Part shown: in pieces, positions 47,896-59,492 of the stretch
How positions within the stretch are numbered: the first letter of the stretch is position 1
Layout: each line of letters begins with the position of its first letter
NCBI GenBank assembly: GCA_944990035.1
Contig: CALYLX010000159.1
Coordinates: 496,001-560,000, forward strand
Reading direction: 5' to 3'
DNA: 64,000 nucleotides
Origin: Clitopilus passeckerianus
Taxonomy: Eukaryota; Basidiomycota; Agaricomycetes; Agaricales; Entolomataceae
Translations under genes and position numbers: made by a program
The notes under the pieces: generated by a model
What the model was told of the DNA's origin: nothing
Database searches by the model: none
Seen by the model: only the letters and a program-made list of their open reading frames with translations

Positions 47896-50691
47896 ATGCA
47901 GGACGGTAGAGCACCAAGGTATCTTAGGTTTTTAACATGGTATGACAGAGCAAATGTCAATTGAGGTATTTATAGGATCAAAAATCGCGCGCCAGCGGCG
48001 ATTCAGGCAAGTGCACAAGTCGTCGCGCCTGACAACATGAAAAACTGACTTTCAGTCCAATAGATCACAGCTGAACAGCTGCTGCGTGAGGTAGGCAAAA
48101 ATAACTGGATTATGGCGTCAGTTACTGAGATTTTGGTATGTTTCAGGCGCAAGAACGCCAGGAGTCCCAATTCAAGGCTCCCAGACAGCGGGTTGAAGAT
48201 TTTGAGGAGTTACACGAGTACAGAGGGCGAAAGAGGAAAGAGTTCGAGGATCGTGTGAGGCGGACGAGGGGAAATATGTGAGTTAGGTTGGGGTAATGCG
48301 CGTTTCCAAAGGAATGACCCGTCATTTCTGCCTACAGTAAAGAATGGCTTCAATATGCCAACTGGGAGGTAAGCCCTTCGGTTTAAACGTTGCAGAGCTC
48401 TACTGATTCAAAAAAGGCCAGTCAAAATGAATTTGACCGTTCACGGTCCGTCTTCGAGCGTGCCCTAGACGTGGATCCCAGAAGCATCCAGCTCTGGCTA
48501 TCGTACACCGAAATGGAACTCAAAAACCGAAACGTTCAACACGCGCGTAACCTTTTCGACCGAGCCGTCACACTCCTCCCTCGAGTGGATCAGCTCTGGT
48601 ACAAATATGTCTACCTAGAAGAACTCCTCCAAAACGTCCCTGGTGCTCGTCAGGTATTCGAGCGGTGGATGCAATGGGAACCAGATGACAAGGCATGGCA
48701 AGCCTATATCAAGCTGGAGGAGAGGTACCAAGAATGGGACCGTGCAAGTGCCATTTATGAGCGCTGGGTCGCGGTGAGGCCGGAGCCGAGGACATGGGTG
48801 AAGTGGTCGAAATTCGAGGAGGAGAGGATGCGGGTGGACAAAGCCCGAGAGGTTTTCCAGACTGCACTGGAATTCTTCGGGGATGATGAAGAGCAGGTGG
48901 AGAAGGCGCAAGTCGTTTTCAGCTCGTTTGCAAAAATGGAAACGAGGTTGAAGGAGTATGAGCGCGCGAGAGTCATTTATAAGGTATGACTATTCCTCCA
49001 TACTTGCTGATCCGTAACTGACTTTTCGCCCAGTTTGCCCTCTCTCGCATACCTCGCTCCAAATCTTCCGGCCTATATGCGTCCTACACTAAGTTTGAAA
49101 AACAGCACGGCACACGTACCTCCCTTGAGTCGACCGTTCTTGGCAAACGAAGGATCCAATACGAGGACGAGCTTGCCCAAGATGGGAGAAATTATGACGT
49201 TTGGTTTGACTACACCCGGCTCGAGGAGGGCGCACTCAAGGATCTTAGGGATGAGGGTGCTACTCAGGAGGAGGAAGATCAGGCGATTGGCCGGGTGAGA
49301 GAGGTCTATGAGCGAGCAGTTGCCCAGGTGCCCCCTGGCGGCGAGAAGCGGCACTGGAGAAGATATATCTTCTTGTGGCTGAACTATGCGCTGTTCGAGG
49401 AGATTGAGACAAAGGTACTCCTAGATTTATCCTCAGGCATTTAATGCTGGACTGACCACCATCTTTCACAGGATCATACGCGTGCACGAGAAATCTACCA
49501 AACCGCCATGAAACTTGTGCCTCACAAGCAGTTTACGTTTGCAAAATTGTGGCTCATGTTCGCCAAGTTCGAGGTTAGGCGGCTCGAGGTCCAGTCAGCG
49601 AGAAAGATTTTGGGAGCTGGCATTGGTATGTGCCCCAAAGAAGCTTTGTTCAAGGGTTATATCGAACTTGAAATTGAGGTTGGTCCTTTCACCCTACAGA
49701 AGAATTGACTCTGATGTACTCAACAGCTTCGCGAATTTGACCGTGCCCGAGCTCTCTATGAGAAATATTTGGAGGTATATGCTCCGCCTTTTGTTCAGCT
49801 GGCCGAGCTCGACTAACAAATTCCTTCCAGTTTGACCCCGCTAACTCTGCGGCTTGGATCAAATTCGCCGAGCTCGAATCTCAACTTCAAGACTTTGCAC
49901 GTACCCGGGCCATATTCGAGCTTGGTGTCTCCCAGTCTCCCCTTTCAATGCCGGAACTTCTCTGGAAAGCATATATCGACTTCGAGGTTGGTGAGGGCGA
50001 AAGGGAAATTGCCAGAGGGCTTTACGAACGCCTTATCAAACTCAGCGGACATGTCAAAGTGTGGATATCATATGCGTTGTTCGAAGGCGAGGCTATCCCC
50101 GTTCCCAGGGCAGAGAGGGAGGAAGAAGACGAGGAAGACGAGGAAGCTGAAGTCAAGATGGTTCCGGGTGATGCTGAGAAAGCGAGACAGGTGTTCGAGA
50201 GGGGCTACAAGGACCTGAAGTCAAAGGGATTGAAGAGCGAGGTATGATTGGTATTACCTATTTTCTCGCATGCGCTAACTTCTTCTTTCTCAGCGTGTTG
50301 CCATATTAGAGGTCTGGAAGTCGTTCGAGGAGAACAATGGCACCGAAACGGACGTTGCCAAGGTCCAGGGTATGATGCCCATCGTCAGCAAGAAACGCCA
50401 CGTCGACCAAGAAACTGGGCAAACTGTGGAAGGTACATATCCTCCTTTGTTCTATGCCCAACAAAATGCTAATCCCTGCTGGCAGATTGGGACCTCGTTT
50501 TTGCCGACGACGAGAGAGAATCAAACCCTACGACCTTCAAGTTCTTACAAGCTGCTCATGCATGGAAAGCGGCGCAAGCGGCGAAGGCCGGAGCCGGAGG
50601 TGGAAGCTCTTCTGCGTTATCTGGATTTGTCGCTGCCGGTAGCACCCAAGAACGGGACGACGAGGCATCGAGTGACGAAGAATCAGAGTAA
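47896..50691 (+). CDS. clf1: Pre-mRNA-splicing factor Clf1 (Crooked neck / CRNKL1)
   Basis: Scaffold of the Prp19-associated (NineTeen) complex in the spliceosome, built from HAT (half-a-TPR) repeats. The N-terminus is spread over tiny exons: MQDGRAPR | [10 protein letters not shown] | ITAEQLLRE | AQERQES, the conserved [17 protein letters not shown] signature. Then come [27 protein letters not shown], and repeated W..Y...E HAT units: [44 protein letters not shown], and [17 protein letters not shown]. The C-terminus is an Ala-rich then acidic tail, ending SSDEESE at 50691. At least ten introns; the second has a GC donor (48007). Single-copy and apparently intact. Confidence 0.95.
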
Positions 50692-50829
50692 ATGTATGTA
50701 CTATGTATTGTGCAATCCATTGAGATTTTGTATGGCTTGTCTATTCGCGACCTTCAGGAAGTTCCAAATTAAAAACGTGCCCTGATGGCATGAGGCAAAG
50801 AAGCTTGAACCAATACATAAAGGCCACAC

Positions 50830-52605
50830 ATGTGGGCTGCAGGTGGTCCCACACACTGGTATTTTCTGGCGGGCATATCGTCTTTTCTATACGGCCGAAT
50901 TGAAGCACACGGCAATGTCAAAATCGCCGCAGACAGAGACACACAGGCAGCTTGTGCAAGGGTCAACCAGGCATGGAGTGAACTTTCCCTCGACATACTT
51001 TGGTATCGCCTCGACGAGCCCGGCCGTTTGTTTTCTCTACTCGCAGACTGCTTCCATACACACAGAACTTCCAGCAGACTGGACGACTGTGATCACGTAA
51101 GCAGATATAATCAAAGAAGGGGGTCAAACTCACGATGCGTCCTCGATCTAGGAGCTAATTCCAGACAGCGAACGGACCAGATTCGCCCATTACGCAAGAC
51201 GGGTACGGATGTTGATCTTTCCCCAAAGACGGAATGGGCACTTGGGATTCAAAGGCGTTTCCACAATTCTACTGTCACGACCAACAGACCTGTTTTGTGT
51301 AACTCCCAACCTCACACCTTTCCTGGCTGTGTCTCCACATTCCCCAAGTCTTCCTTTCGCCGACCTTAAGGTCGCTCTCCATTGACGCTTTCATCAACCA
51401 CGAGTTCTACTCTCATGGAAATCAAGGTTCCTACTCAAAGACCATGAGGACACTGATGATGAACGTTCGACAACGCTGTCCAAGATTTTGACTGCCGCCG
51501 TTCAACGGGCGAACACATACCTGACTATAGAGATAAAGAACCTCCTGCATAGTTTGGAAAGACGTCGGGGAAATTTTTCCCGAACGCCACTGCACTTAGG
51601 AGGGCATTGGTGGCCGATGCATTGCTTACAGCAGACATCCTGACACCATTGGGCCAGGCCAAGGCGCTTGAAATTGTTCAGATCTCCAGTCTATCTGAAG
51701 CCGTTCACTTGCCAGATTCCAACACTGGCACCCAAACCACCCACCACGACCTTGTACCAATCATTCAGCCAGGGGCATTTCTCATGCTGAACCGGATTGA
51801 AATCTGCACCGACCTGGGCGAATTCATCTCATATCTTCGTGCAGGAACCTTTCCACCAGGTATACGTCACTTTTCCTTGAGGCTCAATCACTCGGAACGT
51901 CATTCAGACGTACAAAACCTCTTTTGAGGATTAGGAGACTGGTATCCTGAACCCGAGTCTCTTGCCATCGTTACGACACCAGGCTTCTATCGCCCACCTC
52001 CAGAAGATGATGAGAAAGAGGAGGAGGAGGAGGAGGAGGAAGAAGAAGACGGTTCTGACGTCAGACCGTTTGCAGTTCGATTGTAGCCGCCGATGTTGAA
52101 CCCATCGGACGGTGCAAAAATCTACGAGAGTTCCTGGCGCATAATGATGAACGATCAACAAGTGCTCACGCTATCACGCTGTTGGCCATTTCTACGCCAG
52201 CTACATCTATCACCCAGACTCCTACGTTTCGATCATGCACCTCCCAAAATGCTAGACCTCAGCATACTTCCCATGCTCTCTAAAAGGTTCCCCAAGATGC
52301 AGACATTAGGCCTTACACTGAATACACGCGGGGTCAAGATTGAAGATATACAGGCGATTCCGTTTCAAAATCTCAACTTACTCCGATTTGGACTCGCAAA
52401 TCTTCGTTCGGCCGAAGACGACGAGGACATTGCCCTACTCATCGTCGGAACTGTCAATCCATCTTGCTCTGTGGCGCTTCATGTTTCTCACAACCTGGGT
52501 CCTACATTAGCGCAGGTTATGGTTTGGAAGATACATGATACTCTCCCTCTCTTGAGGAAGCTGAGGGCTCGTATTTTCAAAGGTAATATGAGACAGCCTT
52601 GTTAA
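50830..52605 (+). pseudogene. Decayed F-box/leucine-rich-type gene
   Basis: Open pieces in several frames together resemble the large mushroom F-box family: ACARVNQAWSELSLDILWYRL (F-box-like end), RFAHYARRVR and CVTPNLTPFL (typical of the following region), LRSLSIDAFINHEF, then leucine-rich units CWPFLRQLHLSPRLL and RFPKMQTLGLTLNT. The frame changes near 51180 and 51370. From 51607 a single frame runs to 52605 but is cut by TGA at 51925-51927 and TAG at 52084-52086. An acidic GAG/GAA repeat (52012-52050) codes a poly-Glu run. Not one functional ORF; best read as a pseudogene. Confidence 0.55.
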
Positions 52606-53222
52606 TAATGCTCTATCATCGGATGCTGGGACAAGTAGTACCACCAGTGCTAGATGACGGTCGGTGCAAACAGTGGTGTCCGCCGTAGACTTGGGCCCTC
52701 TGGCACAGTGGAGGAATCTCCGAGAACTTGTTCTCATGACGTGTTGGCACGTAGGAGTCGATAACGACCAGCTCATTGAGCTCGCTCAATCGTGGCCCCT
52801 CCTACGCCAGCTGCATCTATCGCCATTTACAAAATTCACCCACCCCTCTTTCCCCAAGTTGCATATTCCCCAGGCTTTCCAAATCTGCACCCGTTCTGCA
52901 GACCCTGAGCCTAATCGTTAGTCCTAGACGTGTCGGAGAAGAACAAAACAGCGCCTGTTCGTTCCAGGAGCTCACTCTCCTCCGTTTAGGAGTCGCAGGT
53001 CTATTTCAACGGGAGATGTCGAAGACATAGACGTTGCCATCATTGAATCTGTTTCACCATTGTGCTCCGTCGAGCTCCACGCTCACCGTTCCGCGCGTAT
53101 ATCGGAAACCGTCGCAGACAGCATGGTCAGCCAGATCAGTAAAATCCTGCCATTCTTGAGGAAGCTGCGGACACGCTTTCAAGCCAAAAGTCCGGAGCAA
53201 AAACTGGGGGATACAACCTAGT
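52606..53222 (+). pseudogene. Partial tandem copy of the preceding leucine-rich gene 3' end
   Basis: Repeats the last third of the preceding locus: SWPLLRQLHLSPFTKFTHPS (about 52790) parallels CWPFLRQLHLSPRLLRFDHA (about 52180). The endings ILPFLRKLRTRFQAKSPEQK and DTLPLLRKLRARIFKGN also correspond. Frameshifts near 52870 and 53030 break it. It lacks an F-box, so it is a 3'-truncated duplicate that has decayed. Confidence 0.5.
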
Positions 53223-53352
53223 TTCAATCCTTGACGATATTATTACAGCACATTCGATGTGATTAATGTGTAATAGATAGGATCGTGTTTGTCGTCCTGT
53301 TCAAGGTCTTGTCTGTCGTTCTTGCTGTCGTTCGAAGTTCAAATCGAAATCA

Positions 53353-55114
53353 ATGTTTGTCATAAGCCTCAGCAACAAGCAGCTTGCGCCGGGCCGCATT
53401 CCCGTGCGACTCGGACATCAATTTCAAGTCCTGACCAAGATGCCACCACCTATGAAGTTGGCCATCGTTGGTGGTGGTCCTTCAGGTTTCTATGTGGCCT
53501 CCAGACTACTTTCTCTTATTCCAAAAACGGACTCAAGGGCTACCCAGCTACGGATTCATGTCTTTGACCGCCTATGGGCACCGCACGGGCTTGTGCGTTA
53601 TGGAGTTGCACCCGACCATCCAGAAGTGAAGGCAAGTCTATGTTGTATATGAGTGGTGAAAGTGATTTCATGTTCTTTAGAATTGCACGCATAAGTTTGA
53701 CGTCGCCGCTAGCGATCCACGCCTCAGGTTCTTCGGAAATGTCAATATCGGCGGCCCATGCAAGTCCGTACCACATGCAATGCCTATCTCGCTTTCAGCC
53801 CTGTTTGCAAACTATACCCATCTTGTATTTTCGACAGGATGCACAGAACCTACCACGCACCCTGCTCTTTCTTTGTCGGGGTATTGCATGCCTGCATTGG
53901 ACTTCGTGCATTGGTACACCCATCATCCATCCCAGAGCTCATTTGCACGTCCACCTCCCCCTCTAGAGAAGTTGACTAAGGTCGCCTTGATTGGCAATGG
54001 GAACGTCTCCTTGGACGTAGCTCGAATGCTATTGACTCCCGTATCGGTTTTATCCCAGTATGATGTTCCCAAATCCGTGCTGGATGTGCTGTCCCGTTCT
54101 AGCGTGAACCATGTCGATATTATCGCTCGACGCGGACCTTTGAACGCGGCATTTACGACAAAGGAGCTGCGCGAACTTATGAACCTCCCAGATTCATACA
54201 TGGCGCCCATTGAACCCTCCCTCCTCGAGCCCCATCCCTCTGTCAAACCAACCCGTCAGCAGTCACGAATTTTGCAGCTTCTGCAGAAAGGTTCCGTGAA
54301 TAAACCAGGTTCTGTCCCAAAATCCTGGTCACTGCGTTTCTTCCAATCACCCAGTGGTATTACTCCCCCGTCCGTTTCGGACCCATCCTCAATGGCCGAG
54401 CTGACGCTTGACCATATGGAACCCGACCCAATCCACCCCAGTCGCATTCGCCCAACGGGGCAATCGTCAACTCTCCCAACTTCTCTGGTCATAACTTCGC
54501 TCGGATCCCAAGCATCTCCTTCGGAACCTTTCTACGACCCCACCTTTGGCCACATCCGAACGTCTCCAAGAGGACATGTTATTGTCCCATCAACCTTTTC
54601 CGCCAACAACCTCGGTGCTGCAGAAGAGAGGGCAAGCATACCCCCACCCATACCTGACAGGCCCATTCAGAACGTTTATGCTTCTGGGTGGGCCGCCACC
54701 GGAGCGAAAGGAGTTCTCGCCTCTACCATGATGAACGCCTATGCCCTAGCAGATACCATTCTCTCGGATTGGCTTGGTGACTCTCTTGGGAAGAACCAGG
54801 TGTTACAGACGACCGTGCCCGAAGCTGGAGAGGATACAACAGCCAAAGGCGGCGAAGCCGTGTCTGCCAGTCAGGCAGAAGTTCATACCAACCTGGACCT
54901 GACGGATCGCACGGAAGAGGTGGTATTGATGAACCCTCAGCCTACCGATATGGATGCTCCTCCACCAGAGATCTCGGAGGGGATTAAAGAAGGAAAGGTT
55001 GTGGAGTATAAGGATTGGAAGAAGGTGGATGAGGAGGAGAGACGGCGAAGCGAGAGTGGGAAGGAGAGAGAGAGAATGGATTGGCGAGAAGCCAGTCAGT
55101 TCTTGGGTCTCTAA
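53353..55114 (+). CDS. arh1: NADPH:adrenodoxin oxidoreductase, mitochondrial (Arh1)
   Basis: FAD/NADPH flavoenzyme that reduces mitochondrial ferredoxin for iron-sulphur cluster and haem A synthesis. Two exons (53353-53631, 53681-55114; 570 aa). An N-terminal basic stretch of about 33 residues fits a mitochondrial targeting peptide. Then the FAD-binding motif KLAIVGGGPSGFYVASRLL and the family signature APHGLVRYGVAPDHPEVKN, FRFFGNV-like LRFFGNVNIGG. The NADP site is VALIGNGNVSLDVARMLL. YASGWAATGAKGVLASTMMNA sits where the C-terminal GW..TG.KG motif is expected. A long acidic/Thr-rich insert (about 54800-55000) precedes the WKKVDEEERRR end. The single intron has a GC-AG boundary. Confidence 0.93.
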
Positions 55115-55291
55115 AAGTTGGAATTAGACAAAGAGAGAATACATAGCTCTCTCTAGATTTTGATCGCACGCAACATCATCAGGAACCTGATGATCTCCCA
55201 CCTCATGTATATGCCATGTGCCAACTTCATGAATCGATAAACATTCCGAGATCGGTATAAAGGTCAGAAACTGCTTTCATTCTCCAGAGAC

Positions 55292-56552
55292 ATGATGGAT
55301 CCTAACGATGCCCCGCTGGCGAAGCCTCTACCACTGGAGATCCTTAAGTCAGTACTTTGGTTCTCTGATAGGCCCACTGAAGCTACGAGCATCCGAGTAT
55401 CTCTTGAATGGCATGAAGTTGCATGCGACGTCCTTTGGAACTACGTCGAGGATTTTAGTATAGTGCTCACAATCTTCCGCCTACACGGAGCCACTAGTGT
55501 ACGTTTATCGATAGTTCCTCTGAACTCTGACGAAATTTTCTACCTCTAGCATGGTGTACCTCAGTCCTGCTGGAGGCGTGTGCTCCACTATTCCCGGCGT
55601 CAAAGAACTAGTGGTTCTCACTCTCGGCTTAGAAGAACTTAGAGCCGTAATCACGGCGTCCAGGCCCGCCCCCTTATTCTGCATAACCCCAAATCTGCAG
55701 GCTTTGTCCTGGAGAGCACATCACTCCCTGCACTATGCTCTATTATTCACGGCACCGACACTTTCCACTGTATCTATACAGGCATCTTCAAATAGCGTGC
55801 TGCAAGATTTCCCCGGCTTCCTCGATAATCTCCTCCCACGTTGTCCGAGATTGCAACACGTCGACTCTTAGCACGCCTTTCTCTGATCGGGCTATCTCTC
55901 AGCTATGTTGCAAGATCTCCCCACTCTCGATTCCCAGAACGCTGAAGACTAATCCGATGGAGCTTAGTGGGATCTTCACTTCGTGGCCGGGCAAGCCAGG
56001 GACTAGTGGTTACCTCGACCCTGTGCAACTCCTTCAAGTCTCTATTCTTGACGGCCAGGTATGTCTTCAGCGCGACTGTAGGGCATGACACTACGAGTTT
56101 ACCTTCCTTTAGAATTCCAGTTGGCGATCAAAGCAACAGATATCTCGGATGAGAAGCCACACATCACGGAGCTCCTCGCATCCGCGCCGCTTTTCATGCA
56201 TCTTCAGGAGGTCACTCTGGCCCTGAATCCACTGTTTGAAAAGGTTGGGCCTCGTTTAACACCCTTCTTCTCGGTGGTTTCCAAGGCATGCCCGAGCTTA
56301 AAGAGCTTGACCATTATCGGTGTTGGCAAGATTACTAGCCAGCCATCCTCGACAAGTTTTGTCATGACACGACTCGGAGCCTTCGACAAAGTTGGAGATG
56401 ATGTCATATTTTTTTCAGATCTGCAGCCCCTCCTGAACCGCCGGTCTATGCGCTGCCTATCCCTCATACGGTTGCCTCGCGTTTCTCTCGGTAACAAGCA
56501 ACTTCTTTCTTTGGTTTATGCTTGGCCGCATCTAGAGTGTCTCGACATTTAA
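55292..56552 (+). pseudogene. Second decayed F-box/leucine-rich-type gene
   Basis: Starts MMDPNDAPLAKPLPLEILKSVLWF, then SLEWHEVACDVLWNYVEDF, the F-box-like beginning. WRRVLHYSRR, VKELVVLTLGLEELRAVI and CITPNLQALSW follow, but in shifted frames, with a stop at 55547-55549. Further frame changes lie near 55590 and 55870. The last 155 codons are open (about 56085-56552) with leucine-rich repeats such as MHLQEVTLALNPLFEKV and YAWPHLECLDI. Same overall plan as the locus at 50.8 kb. Best read as a pseudogene, though unseen introns could repair some breaks. Confidence 0.5.
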
Positions 56553-57651
56553 CACAGGCGACTTTTTGATGCCTGCAGACCACCCTGGCAATGTTTGCCC
56601 TACCCTCACCTATGGCACTTACAGTAACCGATATACCACCTGGCATAATGAAACCGAGAGGCTGACAAATTGACATAACCGACAAACCAACAATAATTCC
56701 GCGAATGACAATACGAATGACAACACAAATAATATCAAGTCGTCACTGTAGCAGACACCACCCGCTTGACACCACCCGCTTGACACCAACTCAGTGATGA
56801 CAGAGTGTCACCGTCCACCGTCAGTCCACCACCGTACCCTTCACTGTTGCCTGTAACCATTTGAGCCTTTGAGGCCCTTTCGGACACGTCCAACAAGTAC
56901 ACCTATTGGTTTGTACCTTGCAGTTAACCGCCATGCCCTGGGTGTCCAATGTTGCTAATAGAATAATCGCCCATTTAGGGTAATGAAAAAAGGTCCAGTC
57001 TGCCAATCATGTTGCTCAGCTGTACCTGAGCAGCATGATGCCAGTGGGAAGAGGGACCTGTCATAGTCTATCATTCTTTTCTATCACGTCAGTCGTACTC
57101 CCCACAACCATGGCCATACATATGTCATTTGAATGTCAGCTCGACGTCAATGGTCTTGTTCTATTGTCATTGTTCGCCGTTCGCACACACTAGCGCCGGT
57201 TCTACGAAATGAACAAGGTTACTAGATCCAAATCAATCTCAGAGGATCCATAAATGGCATCTGATGCGCACTTTTGCAGACCCCGGACGGAAAACCCTGT
57301 GTCTCCTCAATGCCTCCCCAAGATCAGGGATACAGCTAAGCGAGCTGGTCGCAGATTTCCATTTTCCGTAAAGAAAGTGGCACAGATCTATTCAATAGGC
57401 TCGGGGGCACTCAATCTGCTATCATAATGGCTTTGCTGCAAATGGGGCATGGCCTGTACTTCTCGACGACTTCGAGTTCTATTTTCTCCAATTCAGGACC
57501 CTGATCGCCGCAGCGGGATTAATGATTCTCAAACGAGACATCTCGTGGACGTACATAAAGTAGCCTGCTGTCGGGGGCTTTCCACGTTTACTGCATTCTG
57601 TTCAGCCCCCACCAACTTGCCTCCAATACCTCTTTACCAGCGACGATCAGC
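56553..57651. other. Intergenic region with a short direct repeat
   Basis: About 1.1 kb. Near 56755-56790 the unit TGACACCACCCGCT occurs twice in tandem and the start of a third follows. No ORF of coding character, no RNA gene and no mobile element recognised. The last 200 nt are a plausible promoter for the small gene that follows. Confidence 0.4.
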
Positions 57652-58151
57652 ATGGTCCTCGATTCCAAGGCAAAGATTCCCGAAGAAACCAAAGCGCTTC
57701 GCCTACGCCTCATTGCACTACTATCCCTCTATGATCTCCTTCCTCCTGCCCTGGAAGATAATCTAGACGCAGACTTCAATGCACTACCGACCCTCGACTC
57801 TGCAGCAGACATGGAGAGTGTCCTGCAGTCACTGAACTGCATCGCGGAGAAACTCCACATGGCAGACGAATCAGCGACCGCTATCCTCTCCTCACCTGGT
57901 GTCAGAAATGCACTGCAAGAGCCCGACCCAATGATAACCACGTTGAAACCTCGCTTAATTCAAGAAAGCGCCGACTCAGTAGGTTGTTTCCTTTTGCATG
58001 CATTCCCTCACAAGGCCGGTTGCTGATCCTGCGTTTTCAGAACTGCTGTGGTAGCCATCGGACGCCCGGCGCCAAAGATAGACGCCCGCACTTTGACAGG
58101 GATGAAGCGTCTCCGGACTTGAGCCCATCGGGGTTCCCTGTTTCACCATAG
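57652..58151 (+). CDS. Small protein of unknown function
   Basis: Two exons by inspection: MVLDSKAKIPEETKALRLRL to PRLIQESADS (57652 to about 57978), an intron of about 61 nt (GTAGGT...TTTTCAG), then NCCGSHRTPGAKDRRPHFDRD to GFPVSP, ending TAG at 58149-58151. About 145 aa, mostly helical and acidic with a leucine-rich N-terminal half. No signal peptide and no family recognised. Confidence 0.5.
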
Positions 58152-58600
58152 GTGTGCATGTGGCGCTGCAGCTCAAAGGTGTTTGTCATGTTCAGAGATC
58201 GTCGGAGAACGCAGGGGTTTATGGAGATTAGCAGAAGATTGGCAGATTCAGTGATATGTCCCTTTTACTTTTCAGCCGAAAGGCGAGATACCCGTCTAAT
58301 TCACTAATGTAATCTGGTGGAAGCACCAGTGATAAAAATCAATATCCGGCTATGCGGGCTCGCCGCTGGATTCGATAATGTCTCCCTCGTATTCCTGACT
58401 AAACGCTGCCCCAAGTATAAGTCAATGATAGTGCACTTGAAAGTACATTATGATGAATGGTAGAATTACATATGTAAATGCAGGACAATGCTAAGGAGTA
58501 CTAAAACATGCGAGAGCTAGCCATGAGGTAACTCCTACAGACAATGCGTTCATGCGAGATTGTGTGATGCGAGATGAGTGTTCAGAGATTAGGGTATATG
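58152..58600. other. Intergenic region
   Basis: About 450 nt between the small plus-strand gene and the 3' end of rad6; both genes end here (convergent). AT-rich 3' flanking sequence, no ORF or repeat of note. Confidence 0.45.
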
Positions 58601-59211
58601 TTAATTTTGGCTTTGAGACGCTTCGCCATCTCCGTCGATTTTATCCTCGGGATCGAGCCAACTCTCCTCAACGGTAGCCTTGACGCGCCTGACGTACTCC
58701 TTCATGTTTTCCCGGTAAAGCTGAGCTGCTTCGGCGTTGGCTGGGCTGTTCGGATTTGGGTCGTGCAGGAGACTCTGGATCGAGGTAAGGATAGCAGCGA
58801 CGTCGTACGTCGGTGACCAGCGGTTTTGCAGTATGTCTAAGCAAAGTTCTCCATTTGCGTAGACGTTGGGGTGGAACATCCGCGAGAGGAATCTAACGGT
58901 GGGTGGCTTATTTGGATATGATTCATCAAAATTGAGTAAGAGCTTGAATGTTCCATCTTCAAAGGGTGTATCGCCTAGAAATTGTTAGCAAAAGGCTCCG
59001 TGGAATAGCTGCAACACATACCTGGCCCAAAAATCACCGCGTTCCACAACATTATGTTGTCCGGACATGGGCTACCGGATACGCCACCCGGAGGATCGGT
59101 AGAAAGACGCTTGAAGTCGCGTATGAGACGCCTTCGACAATTTGTACTCTAGATATCGAAAAAAATGAGCTGGGCGCCTTCAACGCTGCATTGAGCTGGC
59201 GAACGTACCAT
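58601..59211 (-). CDS. rad6: Ubiquitin-conjugating enzyme E2 Rad6/Ubc2
   Basis: E2 enzyme for PCNA and histone H2B mono-ubiquitylation (with Rad18 and Bre1) and for N-end-rule degradation, acting mainly in the nucleus. About 167 aa: [60 protein letters not shown], and the active-site Cys88 in [12 protein letters not shown], then [20 protein letters not shown]. It ends with a short acidic tail ([17 protein letters not shown]). The first coding exon is only the ATG (59209-59211); the next exon begins with Ser-Thr after an intron GTACG...CTAG. At least two more introns follow. Confidence 0.95.
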
Positions 59212-59492
59212 GAGGATGATGGATGTTCGATAGTAACCTGGGCAGAGGGACAAGGTTGACTCAGATTGGAAGTATTTGATCTTATTGTTGTTGACATGTC
59301 AAAAAGCCGAACCAAATAAACGCACAGCCACTGCATGGCCACGCTTGTCGGCTTCTCGACTGTTGCATTGAAGTTAAACTTTAATGATTTGCTTTCCGGC
59401 TGTAGACTCGCCCCGTAGGCCGAGGACAGGCAGAATGTAAGGGTAAAGGGAGTTCCATTTGACATCTACAATAGATACGATTTTCGACAACC

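Noticed and set aside
52012..52050. GAG/GAA repeat as a stand-alone microsatellite feature
   Set aside because: It codes a poly-Glu run in frame with the pseudogene around it and is explained by that locus.
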